Shown here in pieces: positions 16,092 to 23,950 of a stretch of DNA of 64,000 nucleotides. The stretch is taken from positions 117,899 to 181,898 of the forward strand of contig HF989736.1 of NCBI GenBank assembly GCA_000431315.1, read 5' to 3'. The position numbers and the translations under genes are program-made. The first letter of the stretch is position 1. Every line of letters starts with the position of its first letter. This DNA is from Brachyspira sp. CAG:484 (lineage in GTDB: Bacteria > Cyanobacteriota > Vampirovibrionia > Gastranaerophilales > Gastranaerophilaceae). The notes beneath the pieces were generated by a model that had not been told where the DNA came from, searched no databases, and saw only the letters and a list, made by a program, of their open reading frames with translations.

Positions 16092-17939
16092 TTACTTAAA
16101 CCAGCCCTTTTTCTTTTTTTTAGGAACAGCAAGCGCAGGCTGAGCGCTTTTTTGTGCCGGCGTAATTACGGTTGATTTCTGGTTGGTTTTAGGCTTAAAC
16201 ACTCTAGTACCCAAAGTATGTATATATCTGTTATCCAAATGAGCAAAATCAAAAAGGATTACACCGCCGACATCAAGCTTTCTGGTTTCATGAATTTCTC
16301 TAATCAAGTCTTCTTCACTGCCGCCCATAAATGTTACAAATAATCCTGCATACAGATCTGTTGACGGTGCTTTATGCGCCAGTATACTCAATATCATTGA
16401 ATTAAGTGTTTTTGCGTTACAGGTTAAAAACAACGGAGTAAATCCATTGACATAATTGTTCGCAGACCAGGTCTGCCAATCCTGCTGTTTGTATGCGCGA
16501 GCTTTTTTTATATCAGGAAATATCGCTGCACTTATATATACATTATTAGCTTTGCCAAGTTTGCCTATTTTTTCTACAAAATTTGTAACCTGAGTTCTTC
16601 TGTAAATATTCCAGTATTCCCATAAAGGATCTGTGCTGCTAAGAGCAATAGGGTCTTTGCCGTATTTTTTATAAAAGTCTGTTCTTGCATATTCTGTAAA
16701 ACCCCAGCTGCTTATGGCTGATGTTGAAACGGATTGCGGATACCTGATATAGTCAAGATTTATGCCGTCAGGTTTGTATGTTGTAATTATTTCAGTAATT
16801 AGAGCATATAAGAACTGCTGCACTTCAGGGTTTGCAGGATCAAGGAAATATCCGTTATGCTCTGATGGCGATGGAGTTGCATTCCCGGATTCATAAAATT
16901 GTCTGGTTTTATTTCCCCAGCCGGGTTTTACTGCAAGTATATTACGCGGGTTTGAATTTGGAGCCTGATTACCTACGTAAAAGGTTTCAAACCAGATGTG
17001 AATTTTAATATTATTTTTATGAGCTTCTCTAATCCAAATTTTCAAAGGATCTATACCGTTAAACTTTTCATTTTGCGCTATAAAACCATATTTTTCCATA
17101 GTTTTGCTAGGGAAAATTGTACGTCCATGAAAATATGTTTCAAGAATGATATTATCAATACCGGCTTTTTTTAGTTTTTGAATAGCCTGAACAATTGCTT
17201 CTTCAGTTGTTTCTGTAGGTCTTAGCCAAACCCCTTTAAACTCTGTATTTTTATAAGGAATAACACTTTTTAGTGCAGAGTTTGCTGCTTTAATTGCAAG
17301 GTGGGAGTATTTTTCTGCCTCTTCAGGATTTTTAGCAGCCTTTTTAAGATAATTATCAGCGTCTTTTATGTAATTATTAGGTTCTTTCCAGTCATAGTTT
17401 TGATTGGTATTTTTATAATAATTAACCATATTTCTGGCTTCATCAATTTTTCTTCCAGCTTCAAATAAAAGACTTTCAGAAGTTGTAAAAGTAGTTATAA
17501 CCTTGGTAGTTTTGTCATAATAGACCCTTGTTCCTACGGAAATATTTGCAGTAATCCATGATTTTGCAACCCCATGTCCGCTAATAACGGCACCGTTTTT
17601 CGGGATAAATGAATCTGCTCCGCTTAATTCCGTTACAACGTTTCCTTCTATTATTGCTTCAGTTCCAAATTCATTAGTATTAGTTCTGTCCCCGTAGTCG
17701 CTGGTGTATAACACAAGCTGGTTTGCACCTCTTGCACCGGGAAATACGCTGCCTGAGGCATTTGAATATATAGTAGGGTTAACTTTATCAACAGGTCGTT
17801 TTGATTGGTTTATAAGAATTTCACCCTTTTTGAGTGTGTAGGGCGAATACAATGCAGGCTGCGATATAGTTTCCGACGCAGATACATTTACTCCGGTTAA
17901 TAAAATTAATAATGTAGCTAATATATTCTTTAATTTCAT
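16092..17939 (-). CDS. Secreted glycoside hydrolase-like protein (GHL10/DUF187 type)
   Basis: Residues 1-22 form a signal peptide (MKLKNILATLLILLTG..., ending near VSASE). Residues about 25-160 form an N-terminal region with SGHGVAKSWI that is common in cyanobacterial relatives. The catalytic-type TIM barrel runs from about 235 to 560, beginning FKGVWLRP and containing IHIWFETFYVG and PDGINLDYIRYPQ, the signature of the GH10-like YngK family thought to act on peptidoglycan or polysaccharide. The C-terminus ends in a lysine cluster and GWFK. Three bases separate it from the upstream TPR gene, so it belongs to an operon of exported proteins. Substrate unknown. Confidence 0.85.
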   Translation of the reverse strand: MKLKNILATLLILLTGVNVSASETISQPALYSPYTLKKGEILINQSKRPVDKVNPTIYSNASGSVFPGARGANQLVLYTSDYGDRTNTNEFGTEAIIEGNVVTELSGADSFIPKNGAVISGHGVAKSWITANISVGTRVYYDKTTKVITTFTTSESLLFEAGRKIDEARNMVNYYKNTNQNYDWKEPNNYIKDADNYLKKAAKNPEEAEKYSHLAIKAANSALKSVIPYKNTEFKGVWLRPTETTEEAIVQAIQKLKKAGIDNIILETYFHGRTIFPSKTMEKYGFIAQNEKFNGIDPLKIWIREAHKNNIKIHIWFETFYVGNQAPNSNPRNILAVKPGWGNKTRQFYESGNATPSPSEHNGYFLDPANPEVQQFLYALITEIITTYKPDGINLDYIRYPQSVSTSAISSWGFTEYARTDFYKKYGKDPIALSSTDPLWEYWNIYRRTQVTNFVEKIGKLGKANNVYISAAIFPDIKKARAYKQQDWQTWSANNYVNGFTPLFLTCNAKTLNSMILSILAHKAPSTDLYAGLFVTFMGGSEEDLIREIHETRKLDVGGVILFDFAHLDNRYIHTLGTRVFKPKTNQKSTVITPAQKSAQPALAVPKKKKKGWFK

Positions 17940-17942
17940 TTT

Positions 17943-18596
17943 TTACTCCCTGATGAAATTATGATAATATTCTGATTTGTCGTAATTTAGTTGGTTAATT
18001 TGTTCGATTTTATTTAATATATTTGTTTCGGTTGCATCTATAGAACTTGCTGATGTATAAAATTTCTTAGCATTTTCTAAATCCCCCAATTTTTCATATA
18101 TCACTGCAAGCCTAAGATTTAACTCATAAATATTATCATATCCGTTTTGATACGCAATTTGATAATACCTTAATGCCCTTCTAAAATCATCACGTCTGAA
18201 ATAATACTCGCCGAAGTAAAAATTTGCAAACGGACTTAAATTTTCCAGATTAGTTGCTCTATAAAAATATTCTTTCGCATATCTGTCATGTTTAGTTATA
18301 TCATAAATTCTGGCAAGCTGCACGTATGGAGTAACAGCCTGAGGATTTATTTTTGATAAGAGAAAATATTTTCCGGCTGCAACTTCCAAAAGCCCTTGTC
18401 TTATCTGTTCATCATCTGTAACCAGTGCAGTATCCAGATAATAATCCGCTTCTGTTTGTATAGGCTCCGGATCCATTACCGAATAATCCACACGATTATC
18501 ATCGTACTCCAAAGAACCCTTTTGTATACTGAGAGCCGGAGTATTTAAAAAAGAGGTGATTATGAATATTAAAATTAAGGCAAAATGCCGTTTCAG
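17943..18596 (-). CDS. Exported TPR protein, probable CTG start
   Basis: The obvious initiator TTG at 18512 gives a 189-residue protein with no export signal. The frame stays open upstream, and reading from CTG at 18594-18596 adds 28 residues, MKRHFALILIFIITSFLNT..., which is a clear signal peptide (basic start, hydrophobic core, PALS cleavage region). GAGGA lies 8 bases before the CTG and the upstream gene stops one base earlier, so this start fits the operon. TPR units such as FANFYFGEYYFRRDDFRRAL and LRLAVIYEKLGDLENAKKF occupy the mature part. The 217-residue protein is probably periplasmic. The start choice is inference. Confidence 0.7.
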   Translation of the reverse strand: MKRHFALILIFIITSFLNTPALSIQKGSLEYDDNRVDYSVMDPEPIQTEADYYLDTALVTDDEQIRQGLLEVAAGKYFLLSKINPQAVTPYVQLARIYDITKHDRYAKEYFYRATNLENLSPFANFYFGEYYFRRDDFRRALRYYQIAYQNGYDNIYELNLRLAVIYEKLGDLENAKKFYTSASSIDATETNILNKIEQINQLNYDKSEYYHNFIRE

Positions 18597-18597
18597 A

Positions 18598-18930
18598 TTA
18601 TAGATCCTCGAAACCTGTCTTCATTCTCACGTCACGAGTGAAGAACTTGTTATCATCATATGACGGATCTAAATAAATGAATATATTACGGATAACGTCA
18701 CTAGTTGTATCAAAAACTTTATTGCCGATTTTGACATGGTTAGGATCAGGTTCGTTATAAGGAACAGCATTTGCATATGCTTTGTTAGCCTGAATTAACC
18801 GGATACATTCCTCTGAATAGTTTCCGTTCCTAAGGACTTCAGGGGTTGTTGACTCTCTGACATCCATTGTTGCAAATGCAGGAACTGCTGCCATTGCAAG
18901 TAAACCAATCAGTAATAAATTTCGTTTCAT
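18598..18930 (-). CDS. Small exported protein of unknown function
   Basis: The 110-residue product opens with a typical signal peptide, MKRNLLLIGLLAMAAVPAFA, leaving about 90 mature residues with no motif I recognise. GAGGTG stands close upstream of the ATG. It is the first gene of a minus-strand run of exported proteins (this gene, a TPR protein, a glycosidase) that leads into comEC with gaps of 1, 3 and 23 bases. Confidence 0.75.
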   Translation of the reverse strand: MKRNLLLIGLLAMAAVPAFATMDVRESTTPEVLRNGNYSEECIRLIQANKAYANAVPYNEPDPNHVKIGNKVFDTTSDVIRNIFIYLDPSYDDNKFFTRDVRMKTGFEDL

Positions 18931-19016
18931 AATTCACCTCGTTTATATAAAATTATAATACTTTTTCGCTATGCTTACAACAGTATTATAATTTCTTTAC
19001 ATAAAAATAAAATGAA

Positions 19017-20072
19017 TTATTCGTATGATTTTCTTATGATTTCTTCTAGTTTTTCCAAAAGTTGATTTTCAGGAACTCTGGCAACGATTTCCCCTTTTTT
19101 AAAGACATAACCTTCTCCAATTCCTCCGGCAATACCGAAGTCAGCATGTCTGGCTTCTCCCGGACCATTAACTGCGCAGCCCATTGTTGCAATTGTTATA
19201 GGGTATGGGAGTGTTTTAAATTTTTCTTCAACTTTTTTTGCTAAATTTATTAAATCAATTTGGGTTCTGCCGCAGGTTGGACATGATACAAAGTTTACCC
19301 CCTGTTCTTTCAAGCCTAAGCTTTTTAAAATATCTATACCTGCGTAAACTTCTTCAACAGGATTTTCTGTTAAAGAAACACGTATTGTATCACCTATACC
19401 TTCAGCCAGTAGTGTTCCAAGACCTACAGACGATTTTATTAAACCTCCTCTGAGTGTTCCTGCTTCGGTTACTCCTAAATGTAGCGGGTATGGAATTTTT
19501 TCAGCTATCGAACGGTATGCTTCTATTGTTGTTAAAACATCAGAGGATTTCAGCGAAACTTTAATCAGATCAAAATTCAAATCTTCTAGTATTTGGATAT
19601 GTTTCATTGCACTGAGCACCATTTTTTCCGAAAGCGGAATATCCTTATCCAGTAATTCTTTTTCAAGAGAGCCGGCATTTACTCCTATTCTTATAGGAAT
19701 TTGCTGCTGCTTTGCCAGCGAAACAACTTTTTCGACATTCTCTCTTTTTCCGATATTTCCCGGATTAAGTCTTAAGGCATTTATGCCATTATTAATACAC
19801 TGTATTGCAAGGCGGTAATCAAAATGTATATCGGCAACAAGAGGCACCGGCGATTTTTTACCTATTTCTTTAATGCTTTCTGCCGCGTCTTTATTCAAAA
19901 CCGCAAGCCTTACTATATCGCATCCGGCAGCAGCCAGTTCATTTATCTGTGCAAGTGTTTTTTCAACATCGCGGGTATCTGTATTACACATGGACTGGAC
20001 GCTTATTGGGGCATCGCCGCCTATTTTTATGTTTCCGATTGAAATTTGTTTGGTTTCTCTTCTTTTTATCAT
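19017..20072 (-). CDS. ispG: 4-hydroxy-3-methylbut-2-enyl diphosphate synthase
   Basis: IspG (GcpE) is the iron-sulfur enzyme of the penultimate step of the MEP isoprenoid pathway. The 351-residue bacterial short form shows the N-terminal barrel with GGDAPISVQSMCNTDT (about residues 17-32) and the C-terminal cluster domain with cysteines in SCPTCGRTQ and TMGCAVNGPGEA, which bind the 4Fe-4S cluster. It stands between the exported-protein operon and a divergent phosphoesterase gene, with 39 bases between the start codons. Confidence 0.97.
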   Translation of the reverse strand: MIKRRETKQISIGNIKIGGDAPISVQSMCNTDTRDVEKTLAQINELAAAGCDIVRLAVLNKDAAESIKEIGKKSPVPLVADIHFDYRLAIQCINNGINALRLNPGNIGKRENVEKVVSLAKQQQIPIRIGVNAGSLEKELLDKDIPLSEKMVLSAMKHIQILEDLNFDLIKVSLKSSDVLTTIEAYRSIAEKIPYPLHLGVTEAGTLRGGLIKSSVGLGTLLAEGIGDTIRVSLTENPVEEVYAGIDILKSLGLKEQGVNFVSCPTCGRTQIDLINLAKKVEEKFKTLPYPITIATMGCAVNGPGEARHADFGIAGGIGEGYVFKKGEIVARVPENQLLEKLEEIIRKSYE

Positions 20073-20111
20073 AATTTTATGATACCATAAAAATAAAGAG
20101 AGGAGTTTTTT

Positions 20112-20849
20112 ATGAAAGTTGCAGTATTATCTGATATACATGGAAATTTGCAGGCGCTTCAGAGTGTAATAGCTGATATAAAAGCAGAACAGTGCGAGAA
20201 GGTATTATGTCTTGGCGATTTGGCTATGGCAGGACCTTTGCCTGTAACTACAGTTGATTTTATCATGCGTAATTGCAGTGACTGGGTAATAATTCAGGGA
20301 AATACCGATAAACTTATAGCTGATTTTTCTCTTGATATATATAATAAAATGCAGAAAGTTTATCCGGTTATGGCAAATGCCCTGCTGGATGATGCAAATA
20401 TTATGGACGGAGAATTAAAAGAGTATCTGGGCAGCCTTCCTCCCCGTAAAGAACTTATGATAGAAGGTGTTTCTGTTCTTATGGTTCATGGTTCTCCGCG
20501 AAGAATGAATGAAGATATTCTGCCTAATATGAAGCTTTCACAGGTGGAAGAAATGATTGAAGGCGAGTTGGCGGATTTAATCCTTTGCGGGCATACACAT
20601 GTACCATGCGGTTATCAGACACTTACAAAGAAAACAGTTGTTAATGTCGGAAGTGTCGGACGTCCTATGACCGGTATTCCAAAAGCTAATTATGTTATTA
20701 TTGACTTTGATAGAGGGGCTTTTACTGTTAAACATAAAGAGATTGAATATGATTGTGAAACTGCCGCGCAAATTATGCGTGACAGAGGGTTTGAAGGCTG
20801 CGAGCAGATTGCCGACCAGCTGCTTGTTCCAGTTTTAAGACATCTGTAA
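20112..20849 (+). CDS. Calcineurin-like metallophosphoesterase (YfcE/MJ0936 type)
   Basis: The 245-residue protein carries the full set of two-metal phosphoesterase motifs: LSDIHGN (residues 6-12), GDLAMAGP (about 36-43), QGNTD (about 61-65), VHGSPR (about 123-128) and GHTHVP (about 159-164). It is of the small bacterial phosphodiesterase type that hydrolyses cyclic nucleotides or phosphodiesters, but the natural substrate cannot be told from sequence. GAGAGGAG upstream of the ATG is a good ribosome site. Confidence 0.9.
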   Translation: MKVAVLSDIHGNLQALQSVIADIKAEQCEKVLCLGDLAMAGPLPVTTVDFIMRNCSDWVIIQGNTDKLIADFSLDIYNKMQKVYPVMANALLDDANIMDGELKEYLGSLPPRKELMIEGVSVLMVHGSPRRMNEDILPNMKLSQVEEMIEGELADLILCGHTHVPCGYQTLTKKTVVNVGSVGRPMTGIPKANYVIIDFDRGAFTVKHKEIEYDCETAAQIMRDRGFEGCEQIADQLLVPVLRHL

Positions 20850-20996
20850 TTGTTAACGCAAAACTGAGGCAGGAGCGTGCAGGTCTGTAAATATATAACT
20901 TCATACATTCAGGCTTAGTGATTTCCAGAAATTTTGATTTTTTTTCTGTTTGTGGTAAGGTTATGCCCGTAAGGATTATTTTTATTTTTTAAAGTT

Positions 20997-22001
20997 ATGG
21001 ATATTAATAAAGAAAAACTTGTTTCTTATATAAAAAAATTAACACAGCCAAAAATCCTTGTCATAGGTGATCTGGCTATGGATGAAATGATTTACGGCGA
21101 TGCAGAGAGAATTTCAAGAGAAGCGCCGGTATTGATTTTGCAGCATACTTACACCAAGCTTATTCTGGGCGGAGCTTCAAATGCCGCGCATAACGTTTCA
21201 ACATTAAACAACGGTAAAATAAGTGTTATCGGTGTGCTTGGTGATGATTATCAGGCAGGGCAGCTGCTTGAAACTTTTAAAAAAGCCGGAGTTAACTGTG
21301 ATTATCTTATCAAGGATAAAACAAGAAAAACCACAACCAAAACAAGAATTTCCGGCTCGATAACAACCTCAATAACCCAGCAGATTGTTCGGATTGACAG
21401 ACAGACTAATGAGCTTCTTTCTAAGGAAACAGAGGCAAAAGTGATTGCTGCTATGGAAAAAGCCATTCCGCAGCATGATGCAGTAATTTTATCAGATTAT
21501 CATATAGGAACTTTAACTCCTGATGTTATAAAATGTGCAATTGAACTTGCAAATAAGTATAATAAAATTATAGTGGTTGATGCCCAGAAAGATTTAGGCA
21601 GTTATAAGAATATTACATCAATGACGCCGAACCTGCCTGATACACAAAAATCAGTAGGCTTCTTTATAAAAGACGAGGCAACATTAAAAACCGCTGGCGA
21701 CAAACTTTTGGAAGAAACTAATGCAAAAGCTGTGCTTATTACATGCGGGGCTGATGGTATGTTTGTGGCAGAACCAAATAAAAAATATACTAAAATTCCG
21801 GTTTTTAATAAGTCGGAAGTGTTTGATGTAACAGGTGCCGGAGATACCGTAACTGCAGTATATTCTCTGGCTCTTGCGGCAGGTGCCGATTATGCTTATG
21901 CCGCAATAATCGGTAATATCGCTGCTAGTATTGTTGTAAGACAATACGGCTGCGCAACAACAACGGTTGAGGAACTCCTCGCTGCTGTTGAACGACTCTA
22001 A
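20997..22001 (+). CDS. PfkB-family kinase, RfaE domain I type (heptose 7-phosphate kinase)
   Basis: The 334-residue protein matches the kinase half of HldE/RfaE, which phosphorylates D-glycero-D-manno-heptose 7-phosphate on the way to ADP-heptose for LPS or S-layer glycans. Visible are VIGDLAMDEMIYGDAERISREAPV (first motif, read here as VIGDLAMDE and ISREAPV), LGGASNAAHN and the C-terminal catalytic DVTGAGDTV (about residues 279-287). The nucleotidyltransferase domain II is absent, so it is the separate-kinase form. No other ADP-heptose gene is in the window. The ATG lacks a good ribosome site. Confidence 0.85.
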   Translation: MDINKEKLVSYIKKLTQPKILVIGDLAMDEMIYGDAERISREAPVLILQHTYTKLILGGASNAAHNVSTLNNGKISVIGVLGDDYQAGQLLETFKKAGVNCDYLIKDKTRKTTTKTRISGSITTSITQQIVRIDRQTNELLSKETEAKVIAAMEKAIPQHDAVILSDYHIGTLTPDVIKCAIELANKYNKIIVVDAQKDLGSYKNITSMTPNLPDTQKSVGFFIKDEATLKTAGDKLLEETNAKAVLITCGADGMFVAEPNKKYTKIPVFNKSEVFDVTGAGDTVTAVYSLALAAGADYAYAAIIGNIAASIVVRQYGCATTTVEELLAAVERL

Positions 22002-22017
22002 TATAGGAGAAATTTTT

Positions 22018-22590
22018 ATGGAAAACTTTTTAAAGAAATTTAAACCGGTCGATTTAATTATTGTAGCAGGTGTTTTAATAGCTTTGGCAGTAGGGTTTGT
22101 AACTTATAAAAACTTCAGACAGACTGCATCTAAGCAGATTGAGGCTACATCACAGATTTCATTTGATGTATTCATCAGAGGGATAACATACACCGGTGAC
22201 GGCACCCTGATTAAACCAGGTGAAAAAACTTTTATAAGTATCAGAAATGTTCCATATTCTGATTTGGAAATCGTTAATGTAAAAATGGAAAGAAAAAAGA
22301 CAGTTCTTCCGCTGTTAATGCCTTCTAAAAAAGCACAAAAGAATGTTCTTGTTGTAGATGATGTGTCACAGGCTCACTTGTATGATATTTTAGTAACACT
22401 TACTGATACCGCAAAAATTACAAAAGACGGCGCTGTTGTTGGCGGAAACAAAATTAAAATAGGATTGCCTATTACTCTTGAAGGCAAAAATTACAAATTC
22501 AACGGTACAGTATCAGATTTAAAAGTATCTCATTATAATTCAGAAGATGAGTTGAGCTCACAGATTAATAACAGCGATGATATTCAATAG
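22018..22590 (+). CDS. DUF4330-like membrane-anchored protein
   Basis: The start at 22018 is preferred over an earlier in-frame ATG at 21967 because TAGGAGA lies at the right distance and the earlier start overlaps the kinase gene. The 190-residue protein has one membrane helix (about residues 13-32, LIIVAGVLIALAVGFV) and then an outside domain containing RGITYTGDG and ISIRNVPYSDLEIV, characteristic of the DUF4330 family found mostly in cyanobacteria. It overlaps the following O-antigen ligase-like gene by 14 bases, suggesting a role in surface polysaccharide export or assembly. The exact function is unknown. Confidence 0.75.
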   Translation: MENFLKKFKPVDLIIVAGVLIALAVGFVTYKNFRQTASKQIEATSQISFDVFIRGITYTGDGTLIKPGEKTFISIRNVPYSDLEIVNVKMERKKTVLPLLMPSKKAQKNVLVVDDVSQAHLYDILVTLTDTAKITKDGAVVGGNKIKIGLPITLEGKNYKFNGTVSDLKVSHYNSEDELSSQINNSDDIQ

Positions 22591-23896
22591 TATATTAAAA
22601 TTTAGTCAGGAAAAGTTAAATTATTTATATGAAAATAGTTTGTTTTTGCAGAGCATAGACAAACTTATTTTCATATCAATTTTGGCAGTATTTATTTCTT
22701 CAACTGTTTTAAGCTCGGATGGAATAGGATTTATTGCTTTAATTACAATATTTCTAACATTGCTGAAGGTTTTAACCAAACGCGGCGAAAAATTTGAACC
22801 TAATCATTTTGAAATATGGCTTCTTGTATACTTCATGATTGTTGTAATAAGCCTTGCCGGATCAACTTTGTTTGCACTGAGCTTTAAAGGTTTTATGAAA
22901 ACGGTTACTTATCTTGGTTTTTATATATCTGTTGTCCATTATTTAAAAAATAATAGAGATAAACTTCCGTATTTGCTTGGTACAATTGGCATATGCGCTG
23001 CTTTTGAAAGTATTACAGGTATCTTGCAGAATTTTGCACAGGTTCAGGAGATTTCAACATGGCAGGATGTTACATCATTAAATCCTGAGGAAGTAATGAC
23101 AAGGGTTTACGGAACATTAAAGCCGTATAATCCTAATTTACTTGGCGGATATTTTGTTGCGTCTATTCCTGCATTGTTTGGAATGGCTGGTTATTTTCTG
23201 ATTAGCAAAAAGAATATTCCCGCAATAGTTACCGGAGTTTTGACATTGTTTTCTGTTACAGCATTGTTCTTAACCGGATGCAGAGGTTCATATATCGGTT
23301 GTATGGTAATATTCTGCGGAATTTTTGCTGTATCTGCAAAATATTTATGGAAGAATTATAAAAATATTTACTTGTCAATTGTAGGTTCCGTTATAACCTT
23401 AGCTATGGCGGCAATATTATTGGTAAGCTCGTTGAGGGCGCGGGTTCTTTCTATTTTTGCAATGAGGCAGGATTCTTCAAACTCATTCAGATTTAATGTT
23501 TACCAGTCATCTTTTCAAATGGCAAAGGATAACTGGCTTCTTGGCATAGGTGTTGGAAATAAAAACTTCCGCGAAATATACGGCTTGTATATGAAAACAG
23601 GCTTTGATGCTCTGAGTGCGTATAATATTTTTCTTGAAACTGCTGTTGAAAGCGGAATTTTTGCACTGATTGCCTTTTTAGGTTTCTTGGTTGTAATGAT
23701 AAAAGATGCCGTAAAATTTATATTGACTTGTGAAAACGTTCAAAATGTAATTTTTATTTCAGCAGCAATAATTTCGATTATAGCTGTGATGATTCATGGT
23801 CTTGTTGATACAGTATTTTTCAGACCGCAGATACAGTTTGTATTCTGGACAATGGTTGCAGTTGTATCCTCAACATTAAAAGCAGAAGCAAGATAA
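22577..23896 (+). CDS. O-antigen ligase/polymerase (Wzy_C) family membrane protein
   Basis: A 439-residue protein with ten or more hydrophobic helices. The Wzy_C region (about residues 210-370) contains TALFLTGCRGSYIGCMV and, after a periplasmic loop, NWLLGIGVGNKNF and AYNIFLETAVESGIFAL, the usual pattern of WaaL and related polysaccharide ligases and polymerases. These act at the outer face of the inner membrane on undecaprenyl-linked glycans. It forms a unit with the DUF4330-like gene (14-base overlap) and perhaps the heptose kinase. Confidence 0.88.
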   Translation: MIFNSILKFSQEKLNYLYENSLFLQSIDKLIFISILAVFISSTVLSSDGIGFIALITIFLTLLKVLTKRGEKFEPNHFEIWLLVYFMIVVISLAGSTLFALSFKGFMKTVTYLGFYISVVHYLKNNRDKLPYLLGTIGICAAFESITGILQNFAQVQEISTWQDVTSLNPEEVMTRVYGTLKPYNPNLLGGYFVASIPALFGMAGYFLISKKNIPAIVTGVLTLFSVTALFLTGCRGSYIGCMVIFCGIFAVSAKYLWKNYKNIYLSIVGSVITLAMAAILLVSSLRARVLSIFAMRQDSSNSFRFNVYQSSFQMAKDNWLLGIGVGNKNFREIYGLYMKTGFDALSAYNIFLETAVESGIFALIAFLGFLVVMIKDAVKFILTCENVQNVIFISAAIISIIAVMIHGLVDTVFFRPQIQFVFWTMVAVVSSTLKAEAR

Positions 23897-23950
23897 AGAG
23901 TGTGTACCAAAAGGCTTTGGAACATTAACATGGGCGAACTTCTGCCTGGG

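Noticed and set aside
21967..22018. Longer N-terminus for the DUF4330-like protein
   Set aside because: The ribosome site TAGGAGA is placed for the ATG at 22018, and the extension lies inside the kinase gene.
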